This document shows, one piece after another, positions 35,743 through 43,624 of a DNA stretch of 45,513 bases; the first letter of the stretch is position 1; every line of letters starts with the position of its first letter. Under the pieces are notes generated by a model. The model was not told where the DNA came from. It saw only the letters and a list, made by a program, of their open reading frames with translations, and made no database searches. The stretch is from Rikenellaceae bacterium (GTDB lineage: Bacteria; Bacteroidota; Bacteroidia; Bacteroidales; Rikenellaceae): contig JAFQJK010000015.1 of NCBI GenBank assembly GCA_017415005.1, positions 104,084-149,596 on the forward strand, in the 5' to 3' direction. The translations under genes and the position numbers were made by a program.

Positions 35743-35840
35743 GGTGGTGTGCCGGGTGTCCGGGGCAGCCCACTGCCCGCAGGGACCCGGAGCGTGGAAT
35801 ATCTTCGTGAAGTGAATGCCGGCGCTTGCCGGAATAAAGC

Positions 35841-35872
35841 GCAGCCCGAGGGACGACTTTCCCTCGGGCTGC
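35841..35872. terminator. Bidirectional terminator between esterase and SMR exporter genes
   Basis: A 13-bp stem, GCAGCCCGAGGGA with TCCCTCGGGCTGC, has a 6-nt loop, is flanked by CTGTTT on the plus side, and lies between convergent genes. Confidence 0.8.
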
Positions 35873-35893
35873 CTGTTTGCGCGCTATCGCGGC

Positions 35894-36211
35894 TTACGAC
35901 AGGACCTTGAGGCCGATGATGCCGAGCACGATCAGCGAGGCCGAGAGCAGGCGCCACACGCTGGCCGAGTCGTGGAACAGCAGGATGCCCAGAATGAGCG
36001 TCCCCACGGCCCCGATGCCGGTCCAGACCACATAGGCCGTACCGATGGGGATCGTCTTCTGGGCCGTATACAGGAACCAGCCGCTGATGGCCATCGAAAT
36101 GGCCGAGAATACGATCCACAGGATGCGGTAAGGCATCGTTTGTGCCAGTTTGAGCCCGAGCGGCCAGCCGATCTCGAACAGGCCCCCCAGGATCAGGTAA
36201 ATCCATCCCAT
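35894..36211 (-). CDS. SMR-family exporter, Gdx/SugE-type (guanidinium)
   Basis: 105-aa four-helix small multidrug resistance protein from ATG 36211 (MGWIYLIL). The essential glutamate is Glu13 (GLFEIGWPLGLK), and the stretches GTAYVVWTGIGAVG and LIVLGIIGLKVLS are much closer to SugE/Gdx guanidinium exporters than to EmrE-type drug exporters. It would export guanidinium as an antiparallel dimer in exchange for protons. I looked for a guanidine riboswitch in the 300 bp upstream and saw none that convinced me. An in-frame upstream extension is Pro/Arg-rich and rejected. Confidence 0.87.
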   Translation of the reverse strand: MGWIYLILGGLFEIGWPLGLKLAQTMPYRILWIVFSAISMAISGWFLYTAQKTIPIGTAYVVWTGIGAVGTLILGILLFHDSASVWRLLSASLIVLGIIGLKVLS

Positions 36212-36513
36212 AGCGTTCTTTTGATTTAAGTCGTATGCCATTCGGCAGCCGGAGCTGCCCTGTTGTTTAGATCCCGGCCGTCCTGTCCGGGTACGGCCGG
36301 TGTGTCGGTCGTGTCGCTGTCCGGGCCGGATGCAGGCCCTGTCCGGAGCCTGCGGCGGCTTGTCCGTCCCGGGGTCCGGGCACTCCCGCGTGCCTTCCCG
36401 TATGGATGCCTGCCGGTATGTCCATGCGCCGCGACCGGCCCGGAGGGGCGACCGCAAAGGAGTGCGCGTCCCACTCACGGTACCGACCGTTGATCCAAAG
36501 GCCCGGAAGCGGC
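36212..36513. other. Gap between rnhA end and SMR gene start
   Basis: 302 bp, G+C-rich, with no gene, no exact TAnnTTTG on the minus strand and no strong terminator. A short AT-rich patch directly upstream of the SMR start (36212-36240) may hold an unrecognised promoter. Confidence 0.4.
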
Positions 36514-36972
36514 CTATTCCCCGGGGTCGTAGCCGGTATCCTCGGGAAGGTTCGGTTGCGAGGCCGCGGCCACGGCCAGCCGGTCGCACCGCTCGTTCTC
36601 GGGGATCTCGGCGTGTCCCTTGATCCAGACGAAGCGCACACGGTGACGCCGGTAAACGGCCAGGAAGCGACGCCAGAGGTCGGCGTTCTTCTTGCCGGCG
36701 AAGCCCTTCTTCTCCCAGCCGAACACCCAGCCCTGCTCGACCGCTTTCACGACGTACTGCGAGTCGGAGTAGACCGTCACCTCCGAGCCCTCGTATTTGA
36801 GCGCCTCAAGACCTGTGATCACGGCCAGCAGCTCCATGCGGTTGTTGGTCGTGTGGGCGTAGCCGGCGCTCAGCTCCTTGCGGTAGGGCGGCGAGAGCAG
36901 TACCACGCCGTAGCCCCCCGGGCCCGGGTTGCCGCGCGCCGATCCGTCGGTATATATCGTAATCTTTGCCAT
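36514..36972 (-). CDS. rnhA: Ribonuclease HI
   Basis: Degrades the RNA strand of RNA-DNA hybrids. The protein is 152 aa from ATG 36972 (MAKITIYTDGS); an ATG three codons upstream is also possible. The complete metal-binding set is present: Asp9 (YTDGS), Glu47 (NRMELLA), Asp70 (YSDSQY), with His120 (IKGHA) and Asp130 (CDRLA). The short basic protrusion with GWEKKGFAGKK is typical of the E. coli-type enzyme. It lies downstream of the DksA-like gene. Confidence 0.94.
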   Translation of the reverse strand: MAKITIYTDGSARGNPGPGGYGVVLLSPPYRKELSAGYAHTTNNRMELLAVITGLEALKYEGSEVTVYSDSQYVVKAVEQGWVFGWEKKGFAGKKNADLWRRFLAVYRRHRVRFVWIKGHAEIPENERCDRLAVAAASQPNLPEDTGYDPGE

Positions 36973-37100
36973 ACAGTTCACACAAGAAAAGAGGGCGCAA
37001 CCCTCCTTCCCTTTTCGATATGTTATGCCCGTTCGTCCCCTGTCCCCGCAGCGGCCCGCGGACGGGCACCCTGCCGGGCTGTACGGGCCGGCAGCCGGAG

Positions 37101-37487
37101 CTATTTCTTGTCGTGCTCCTTGACCTCGATGCAGAGCGTGGCGTGCGGCACGATGCGCAGGCGCTCCTTCGGGATCAGCTTGCCCGTCTCGCGGCAGATG
37201 CCGTACGTCTTGTTCTCGATACGGACCAATGCAGCCTCGAGGTGCTGGATGAACTTCAGCTGACGCTGGGCCAGACGGCCCGACTCCTCTTTCGAGAGCG
37301 TTGCGGCACCCTCTTCAAGCACCTTGAACGTCGGCGACGTATCCTCCGTGTCGTTGCTCGCCGTGTGCGTGATCGTCGCGCGCAGCAGATCGTAATCGGC
37401 CTTGGCCTTGTCGAGCTTCTCCAGTATGATCTGCTTGAACTCGGCCAGGTCCTCGTCCGAATACCGTGTTTTTACAACCTCAGACAT
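37101..37487 (-). CDS. DksA/TraR-family protein with degenerate zinc finger
   Basis: 128-aa DksA-like protein. An N-terminal coiled-coil (about residues 10-92) carries acidic residues between the two helices (ASNDTEDTS), as in factors that enter the RNA polymerase secondary channel. The C-terminal zinc-finger region YGICRETGKLIPKERL ... HATLCIEV keeps only Cys98 and Cys119 of the four expected ligands; the partner positions are Thr101 and Val122. Loss of ligands is common in Bacteroidota members by my memory. It follows ileS by 85 bp, the usual order in this phylum. A weak promoter (TATATTTA on the minus strand near 37517-37524) may serve it. A role in stringent-type control is inferred only. 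Confidence 0.85.
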   Translation of the reverse strand: MSEVVKTRYSDEDLAEFKQIILEKLDKAKADYDLLRATITHTASNDTEDTSPTFKVLEEGAATLSKEESGRLAQRQLKFIQHLEAALVRIENKTYGICRETGKLIPKERLRIVPHATLCIEVKEHDKK

Positions 37488-37572
37488 ATCCTTTTCGTTT
37501 TAGTGATCCATTAGGATAAATATAGTAATAAATCCATTCATTGCAACCAAACACGGTAAAAACCATGCCACG

Positions 37573-40500
37573 CTACACCTTTTCGACGCTCAGGCGCACC
37601 TTCAGCTCGTCGAGCTCGACCTCGACGGCCTGCGGCCCGGCGACCTCGTCGGCCAGATCGACGCTGACCGCCAGCACCTGCGAGGCGATGTAGTCGCCGA
37701 ACACGCCGACGGCGCCCTCGGTCGCCTCGTTGCGGGCGATCGTAACGCGCACCTTGTCGGTCACCTCGAACCCGCTCTCCTTGCGGATGTTCTGGATGCG
37801 GTTGACCAGCTCGCGGGCGATGCCCTCGCGGCGCAGCTCGTCGGTCACGGTGATGTCCATCGCCACCGTGAGGCGTCCCTCGCTGGCCACCAGCCAGCCC
37901 GGCATATCCTCCGACGTGATCTCGAAGTCCTCGAGCACGGTGGGCAGGCTCTCGCCGCCGACCTCCATCGTCCAGCCGCCTTCGCGCTCGAGCCGGGCGA
38001 TATCGGATTGCGAAAATCCTGCCACGATCTGCGCGATCTGCTTCATTTGCTTGCCATACTTGGGACCCAGGGTCTTGAAGTTAGGCTTGATGCGCTTGGT
38101 GATCACGCCGGTCGTGTCCTCGATAAACTCCAGCTCCTTAATGTTGACCTCCGAGAGGATCAGGCTCTTCACCGCTTCGATCCGGTGGCGGAGCGCCGGG
38201 TCGAGCACCGGGATGACGATCCTGGAGAGCGGCTGGCGCACCTTGATGCCCACTTTGCGGCGCAGGGCCAGCACCATCGAGGTGACCTGCTGGGCCACAT
38301 CCATCATCGCCTCGAGCTCCGAGTCGATCAGCGCGGCGTCGGCTTCGGGGAAACGGGCCAGGTGAACCGACTCGTCGGCATGGCGTCCGCTTACCGCGTT
38401 CAGGTCCGTGAAGATGCGGTCGGCGATGAACGGCGCGAACGGCGCGGCCAGCAGCGAGACGGTCTCCAGGCAGGTGTAGAGCGTCTGGTAGGCCGCCAGC
38501 TTGTCGGTGTTCATGCCGCCGCCCCAGAAGCGCTTGCGGTTGAGCCGCACGTACCAGTTCGAGAGGTTCTCGTTCACGAAATCCTGGATCTTGCGCGCCG
38601 CGGGCGTCGGGTCGTAACCCTCGAGGCACTCGGTGACTTCCTTGACCAGCGTGTTGAGCAGCGAGATGATCCAGCGGTCGATCTCGGGGCGTTCGGCCAC
38701 CGGCACCTCGGCCTCGCGGCCCGTGAAGCCGTCGACATTGGCGTAGAGCGCGAAGAAGCTGTATGTGTTGTAAAGCGTGCCGAAGAACTTGCGGCGCACC
38801 TCGTCGACGCCGTCGACGTCGAACTTGAGGTTGTCCCAGGGCTGTGAGTTGGAGATCATGTACCACCGCACGGCGTCGGGGCCGTAGGTGTCCATCACCT
38901 CGAACGGCTCGACGGCGTTGCCGAGGCGCTTGCTCATCTTGTTACCGTTCTTGTCGAGCACCAGGCCGTTGGAGATGATGTTCCGGTAGGCCACCGAGTC
39001 GAAGAGCATCGTGGCCAGCGCGTGCAGCGTGAAGAACCAGCCGCGTGTCTGGTCGACGCCCTCGGCCACGAAGTCGGCCGGGTAGACCTTGCGGAACTCC
39101 TCGTCGCTGATCTCGAACGGGTAGTGCACCTGCGCATAGGGCATCGCGCCGCTGTCGAACCATACGTCGATCAGGTCGCTCTCGCGCGTCATCGGCTTGC
39201 CGCTCTCCGAGACCAGCACGATGCGGTCGACATAGGGGCGGTGCAGGTCGAATTTTTCATAATTCTCCGGGGAATAGTCCTCTGGCGTAAAGTCTTTCAG
39301 CGGGTTTTCGGTCATAAAGCCCGCGGCGACCGACTTTTCGATCTCGGCCTTGAGCTCGGCCACCGAGCCGATGCACCGCAGCTCGCTGTGGTCGTCCGTG
39401 GCCCATACGGGCAGCGGCGTCCCCCAGAAGCGCGAGCGCGAGAGGTTCCAGTCGACGAGGTTCTCGAGCCATTTGCCGAAGCGGCCCGAGCCGGTCGACT
39501 GGGGCTTCCAGTTCACCGTGTCGTTGAGCTCCATCATCCGCTCGCGGAGCGCCGTGGTCCGGATGAACCACGAGTCGAGCGGGTAGTAGAGCACCGGCTT
39601 ATCGGTGCGCCAGCAGTGCGGATAGCTGTGCGTGTGTTTCTCGATCCTGAACGCCTGGTTGCGCTGCTTGAGCATCACGCTGAGGTCGACGTCGAGCGTC
39701 GAGCCCTCGTCGGGCAGCGTCTCGTCGTAAGCGTCCTTGACATAACGGCCGGCATACTCTTTATAGGCTTTCGTATCGACGTGCTGCCTGACGAACTCGG
39801 GGTCGAGGTCGTCGATCGGATAGAACTTACCGGTGCGGTCGACCATCGGGACCTCTTTGCCGGCGCGGTCGATCAGCAGCAGGGCCGGAATGCCGGCCTG
39901 CCTGGCCACGCGCGCGTCGTCGGCACCGAATGTCGGGGCGATGTGTACGATACCCGTACCGTCGACCGTGGTCACATAGTCGCCCATGATCACGCGGAAC
40001 GCGTCGCCCTCGGGCCGTACCCACGGGATGAGTTGCTCGTAGCGCACGCCCTCGAACGCCGGGCCCCTGTATTCGGCCACGACCTCGTACGTCCCCTCGG
40101 CTTTCTTGCCGAAGTAGCTGCCCACGAGGTCTTTGGCGAGGATCACCGTCTGCGGCGTCTCGGTATAGGGATTGACGCACTTGACCTTCACATAGTCGAT
40201 TGCGGGTCCCATCGCCAGCGCCGTGTTCGACGGCAGCGTCCACGGCGTGGTCGTCCACGCGAGGATGTAGAGGTCGCCCTCCACGTCGTCGAACAGGAAC
40301 TCGCTCTTCGCGTCGCGCACCACGCGGAACTGGGCCGTGCAGGTCGTGTCCTTCACGTCGCGGTAGCAGCCCGGCTGGTTGAGCTCGTGGTTGCTCAGGC
40401 CCGTGCCGGCGGCCGGCGAATAGGGCTGGATCGTGTAGCCCTTGTAGAGCAGCCCCTTGTTGAAGAGCTCCTTGAGCATCCACCACAGCGTTTCGATATA

Positions 40501-40971
40501 TTTGTTGTCGTACGTGATATACGGATCGTCCATGTTGATCCAGTAGCCCATCTTGCGCGTGAGCTCCTCCCACACGCCGGTGTACTCCATCACCGCCTCG
40601 CGGCAGATGCGGTTGTACTCCTCGATGGTGATCGTCCGGCCGATGTCCTCCTTGGTGATGCCGAGCTTCTTCTCGACGCCCAGCTCGACCGGCAGGCCGT
40701 GCGTGTCCCACCCCGCCTTGCGGTGGACGCGGAAGCCGCGCTGCGTCTTGTAGCGGCAGATGATATCCTTGATCGTGCGGGCCATCACGTGGTGGATACC
40801 CGGCATGCCGTTAGCCGACGGGGGCCCCTCGTAGAATACGAACTTCGGGCAGCCCTCGCGGGTCGTGATGCTCTTGTGGAACGCGTCCTCGCGGGCCCAC
40901 TTTTCCTGCACTTCGTGGCCGACGGCCGGCAGGTCGAGCCCCTTATACTCTTTGAATTTCATGCCACTCAT
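37573..40971 (-). CDS. ileS: Isoleucine--tRNA ligase, long (IleRS2-like) form with GxHH signature
   Basis: Charges tRNA-Ile. The 1132-aa length and C-terminal region are of the long, eukaryote-like class (IleRS2). The class I signature, normally H-x-G-H, reads G-I-H-H here (residues 58-61, in PSANGMPGIHHVMARTIKD), confirmed in the bases at 40789-40800. The second signature is KMSKR (residues 678-682). CP1 editing-domain features such as LAWTTTPWTLPSNTALA are present, then the anticodon-binding domain and a long C-terminal part. ATG 40971 (MSGMKF) or 40962 may be the start. A strong promoter lies just upstream. It is followed by a DksA-like gene. The exchange of the first and third signature residues is discussed as a finding. 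Confidence 0.97.
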   Translation of the reverse strand: MSGMKFKEYKGLDLPAVGHEVQEKWAREDAFHKSITTREGCPKFVFYEGPPSANGMPGIHHVMARTIKDIICRYKTQRGFRVHRKAGWDTHGLPVELGVEKKLGITKEDIGRTITIEEYNRICREAVMEYTGVWEELTRKMGYWINMDDPYITYDNKYIETLWWMLKELFNKGLLYKGYTIQPYSPAAGTGLSNHELNQPGCYRDVKDTTCTAQFRVVRDAKSEFLFDDVEGDLYILAWTTTPWTLPSNTALAMGPAIDYVKVKCVNPYTETPQTVILAKDLVGSYFGKKAEGTYEVVAEYRGPAFEGVRYEQLIPWVRPEGDAFRVIMGDYVTTVDGTGIVHIAPTFGADDARVARQAGIPALLLIDRAGKEVPMVDRTGKFYPIDDLDPEFVRQHVDTKAYKEYAGRYVKDAYDETLPDEGSTLDVDLSVMLKQRNQAFRIEKHTHSYPHCWRTDKPVLYYPLDSWFIRTTALRERMMELNDTVNWKPQSTGSGRFGKWLENLVDWNLSRSRFWGTPLPVWATDDHSELRCIGSVAELKAEIEKSVAAGFMTENPLKDFTPEDYSPENYEKFDLHRPYVDRIVLVSESGKPMTRESDLIDVWFDSGAMPYAQVHYPFEISDEEFRKVYPADFVAEGVDQTRGWFFTLHALATMLFDSVAYRNIISNGLVLDKNGNKMSKRLGNAVEPFEVMDTYGPDAVRWYMISNSQPWDNLKFDVDGVDEVRRKFFGTLYNTYSFFALYANVDGFTGREAEVPVAERPEIDRWIISLLNTLVKEVTECLEGYDPTPAARKIQDFVNENLSNWYVRLNRKRFWGGGMNTDKLAAYQTLYTCLETVSLLAAPFAPFIADRIFTDLNAVSGRHADESVHLARFPEADAALIDSELEAMMDVAQQVTSMVLALRRKVGIKVRQPLSRIVIPVLDPALRHRIEAVKSLILSEVNIKELEFIEDTTGVITKRIKPNFKTLGPKYGKQMKQIAQIVAGFSQSDIARLEREGGWTMEVGGESLPTVLEDFEITSEDMPGWLVASEGRLTVAMDITVTDELRREGIARELVNRIQNIRKESGFEVTDKVRVTIARNEATEGAVGVFGDYIASQVLAVSVDLADEVAGPQAVEVELDELKVRLSVEKV

Positions 40972-41005
40972 AACGCCTTGATGTCAATACATTTTACACA
41001 ATCAG

Positions 41006-41037
41006 CAAAAATACGCATTCTTTGCCAGATTATCAAA
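41006..41037 (-). promoter_or_regulatory. ileS promoter
   Basis: On the minus strand a -33 TTTG (41037-41034), a 20-bp spacer and a -7 TATTTTTG (41013-41006) match the Bacteroidetes consensus, about 34 bp before the ileS start. Confidence 0.75.
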
Positions 41038-41071
41038 TTTTTGACCGTGAGCGGTGCTGCTTCGGGGCGGC

Positions 41072-42247
41072 TCACTCGAAATGCTGGACAGGCGAGCGGG
41101 CTGCGTCGCGGTAACCCCGCATGACGAGCCAGACGCCGCCGATAATGAGTAGCGTGGCCACTATGCGGTAGGGGCGCAGGATATCGGTGTGGTAGAGTAC
41201 GGCCAGCAGGATCGTGAGCAGCGACTGCACGTAGCTGAACGTCACGCCGGTCGCGGGCCCCACGCGGTGCAGCCCGTAGAGCAGCAGGTAGTTGGGAACG
41301 ACGGTCGGCACGACGGCGGCGAAGATGAAGGCGTACCACACCTCGGGCGGCATGGCGGTGAAGTCGGTGTGGAGCACCGGCTCGATGCCGACCGGGGCGA
41401 CGAGGACAAAGGCGATGAGGTAGATCCATTTGATCAGGGTGATCGGCCGGTACTTGCGGATCAGCAGCTTGAACCACACCATGTAGAACGACGTGCAGAG
41501 CGTGCTGATCACCATGTATACGTTGCCCAGCGCGTGGTCGCCGCTGTCGGGGTCGGTGAAGCTGACGATCATGATGAGCACGGCGCCGCACACGCCGAGC
41601 AGTGTGCCGACCATCTTCCAGACGTTGTAGTCCTCGCGCCCGAGCCAGACCGACATCATCAGTACGAGGATGGGCGAGACGGTGGCGATGGCTGCGCCGT
41701 CGATGGCTCCCGTGTGCGACATCCCCTGCATCAGGAAGAACTTGCGCAGGATGCCGATCGAGACGGCCGCCATGACGAGTCCCAGGAAGTCCTTGCGGTC
41801 GATACGCTCGTTCCGGGTGAAGATCATCGCCCCGAGGCTGCAGAGTGCCGCAATGCCCAGGGCGACGGTCAGCATCGCGATCGGCCGGACATAGGCCGGC
41901 ATGATGATCGTGTAGATCGTGTAGTTGAGCCCCCAGATCAGGTTGCAGGTGAGCAGCGCCATGTGGGGGCTGATGTCGATCCCGTCCGACTCGTCGCGCG
42001 TACCCGAGGGGCCGCGGATGAGCGCCGCGGCGTCGGAGAGCGGCTTGCCCGGGCTGCCCGGCAGGGGAGCCGGTGTCATGTCCGGGCGGGCGGGAGCACC
42101 TGTGTCCGAGCCGGACGCCACCGCGGCATCCGGTGCCGGCGACACGCCCGCAGGCGCAGGCACACCGGGGGGTGTGCCGCCCGGAGCTGTCGGGGGGCCG
42201 GCGATATGCGACGAGGTGTCTGGTGCCATGGCATTGCGGGTTTGCAT
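41072..42247 (-). CDS. EamA/DMT-family transporter with Pro/Ala-rich N-terminal extension
   Basis: 391-aa membrane protein of the drug/metabolite transporter superfamily: ten predicted helices in two EamA repeats, beginning at HMALLTCNLIWGLNY (about residue 95). Typical features are the WGLNY opening, IATVSPILVLMMSVWLGRE closing repeat 1, and FSYVQSLLTILLAVLYH in repeat 2. Residues 1-95 are an unusual low-complexity stretch rich in Pro, Ala, Gly and Ser. An internal ATG at 41962 (Met96) would remove it and give a normal DMT protein, so the true start is uncertain. The substrate is unknown. Confidence 0.85.
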   Translation of the reverse strand: MQTRNAMAPDTSSHIAGPPTAPGGTPPGVPAPAGVSPAPDAAVASGSDTGAPARPDMTPAPLPGSPGKPLSDAAALIRGPSGTRDESDGIDISPHMALLTCNLIWGLNYTIYTIIMPAYVRPIAMLTVALGIAALCSLGAMIFTRNERIDRKDFLGLVMAAVSIGILRKFFLMQGMSHTGAIDGAAIATVSPILVLMMSVWLGREDYNVWKMVGTLLGVCGAVLIMIVSFTDPDSGDHALGNVYMVISTLCTSFYMVWFKLLIRKYRPITLIKWIYLIAFVLVAPVGIEPVLHTDFTAMPPEVWYAFIFAAVVPTVVPNYLLLYGLHRVGPATGVTFSYVQSLLTILLAVLYHTDILRPYRIVATLLIIGGVWLVMRGYRDAARSPVQHFE

Positions 42248-42582
42248 AGGGTCTAACCTCTATACTTCTATAAATTTCGTACCAAACCCGGCGGCATGCC
42301 GTGCGATTCCGGACGGCGGGTACGGGTGGGCGGCTCCTTGCCGCTGTCCGGAATCGCCGGGTATATGGCTGTGCCCGGGTATCGGGGAGCGGAGCCGGCA
42401 GGAAGCCGGGTTACGCTGGCGGACCGGTGGAGGGGGTAGGAGCCCGGTACGCCGGGGGGCTCGTTGGTCACGGCACCAGGGAGCGGGAGCGCGGCCTGTC
42501 GTGGGGCGGCCATTCCAGTCCCGGCCGGCTAATGAAAAGCGGGAGCCGAGGTGGGCTCCCGCATGATCATCGGGCGGTCGGG
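42248..42582 (-). other. Gap between queD end and EamA gene start
   Basis: 335 bp, mostly G+C-rich, no gene. It contains the queD terminator at its right end. At its left end TTTG on the minus strand (42286-42283) is followed after about 18 bp by TATAGAGG, only a partial -7 match. Confidence 0.4.
42535..42562 (-). terminator. Intrinsic terminator after queD
   Basis: On the minus strand a 9-bp stem, GCGGGAGCC with GGCTCCCGC, has a 6-nt loop and is followed by TTTT, 20 bp after the queD stop codon. Confidence 0.8.
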
Positions 42583-43035
42583 TCAGGCGTTGTCCGCGGC
42601 ATACCATTCGGCATACGAGGTGGCCGTCTCGTGCAGGCGCAGCGAGTGGAGCGCCACGCCGCCGGGCAGCTCGGCGGCGATCGCCCGGGCGAAGCGCCAG
42701 ACAAGGTTCTCGCACGTGGGCTGGTAATCGACCGCCTCGACCTTCGAGAAACGGCTCTTGAGCGTGGCGACCAGCGCCTCGTTGTCGTCGGTCAGCCTGA
42801 CGACGAGCGCATGGTCGTACCGGTCGACCACCGTGCGGCCCACGATCGCCTTGAGCAGCCCGAAGTCGAGCACCATGCCGTACTTCGGGTCGGCTTCGCG
42901 GTCCGAGGGCTCGCCGATGACGGTCACGAAAAGCTTATAGGAGTGCCCGTGTATCTCGCGGCACGCCCCGTCGTAGCCTTCGAGCGCATGCGCCATCTCG
43001 AAGGCGAATTCCTTGGTCAGTCGTATTTTCGGCAT
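42583..43035 (-). CDS. queD: 6-carboxy-tetrahydropterin synthase
   Basis: Converts 7,8-dihydroneopterin triphosphate to 6-carboxy-5,6,7,8-tetrahydropterin in queuosine precursor synthesis. The 150-aa protein has the zinc ligands His16 (FEMAHAL), His29 and His31 (CREIHGHSY) and the catalytic Cys25. It also has MVLDFGLLKAIV, YDHALVV and, near the end, LHETATSYAEW. The family also includes mammalian-type PTPS, but the bacterial length and the C-R-E-I-H-G-H motif favour QueD. No queC or queE is adjacent. It is transcribed alone with its own terminator. Confidence 0.93.
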   Translation of the reverse strand: MPKIRLTKEFAFEMAHALEGYDGACREIHGHSYKLFVTVIGEPSDREADPKYGMVLDFGLLKAIVGRTVVDRYDHALVVRLTDDNEALVATLKSRFSKVEAVDYQPTCENLVWRFARAIAAELPGGVALHSLRLHETATSYAEWYAADNA

Positions 43036-43624
43036 AATCAGCGTGTTTAAAGATCATTTATTCATCTCCTCCTGTCTTGAGACAAAAGGAGCAAAAAGTC
43101 AAGCCTGTGCGGCATGTCGTGACCCGTTTTGCCGCTCGGTCGCCTGATCCGCACAACTCGTTACGCCCGGACAGGGTACGTCTCCGGGCGGCTCCCTGCG
43201 CGGAGCGGGTGCCCCACGCCAGCCGCAGGGCCGGAGCCTGTGCCGGACAACGGACTTTTGCGATCTCCTGAATCCGCCTGATAAAACCGGCGTTAAGCAA
43301 CCAGGCTGGCCGGACGGGGAGAGCGACGGCTCGTGTCCGACGAGCGTTAGGCCGAAGGACGCATAAGCGATCAAGGTCTAAAAGGAGGAGTTAGCCGTCG
43401 CCCGGACGGATCGTCCTGGCTTTAGCCATGTTTTGTGAGCGGCAGACCTTTTGGCTACTTTGCGGCAATGGTAAGAGTAGCTACCCGGAGGGCATCGCTG
43501 TACAATATGACCGTTCTCAAACCACGCGGCACACGGCTGTCCCACCGGCTCGTTCCTGTTTCGACCAGGTAAAAAGGCGGGAGACTGTGTCCAATCCCCC
43601 GCCTCATGCTACCTTAGCTCCGGA
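43036..43624. other. 589-bp non-coding block with nested inverted repeats
   Basis: No supported gene. Several structured signals occur. CTTGA...TCAAG arms (43076-43103) flank a purine-rich run. An outer pair CCAGG/CCTGG (43301-43305, 43415-43419) encloses a 9-bp pair GCGACGGCT/AGCCGTCGC (43323-43331, 43393-43401). A direct repeat CCGGACGG (43310-43317, 43402-43409) and a competing hairpin GCTCGT/ACGAGC (43329-43345) lie within this. The pieces near 43075-43103 and 43450-43480 look to me like extragenic repeats common in Bacteroidales genomes, a recollection only. The pgk terminator lies at the right end. Confidence 0.45.
43571..43603 (-). terminator. Probable pgk terminator
   Basis: On the minus strand GGCGGG...CCCGCC (6 bp, loop of about 16 nt with partial pairing) is followed directly by TTTTT, 22 bp after the pgk stop codon. 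Confidence 0.65.

Noticed and set aside
36212-36300. Possible guanidine riboswitch upstream of the Gdx/SugE-like exporter
   Set aside because: One ACGG sits in a short G+C-rich stem on the minus strand, but the second ACGR hairpin of the mini-ykkC type does not form, and no ykkC core was recognised.
43154-43351. Integron attC-like cores (CACAAC...GTTACGC, CGTTAAGC, GCGTTAGGC)
   Set aside because: The GTTRRRY-like boxes are not arranged with matching L and R boxes at attC spacing, and there is no integrase or cassette.
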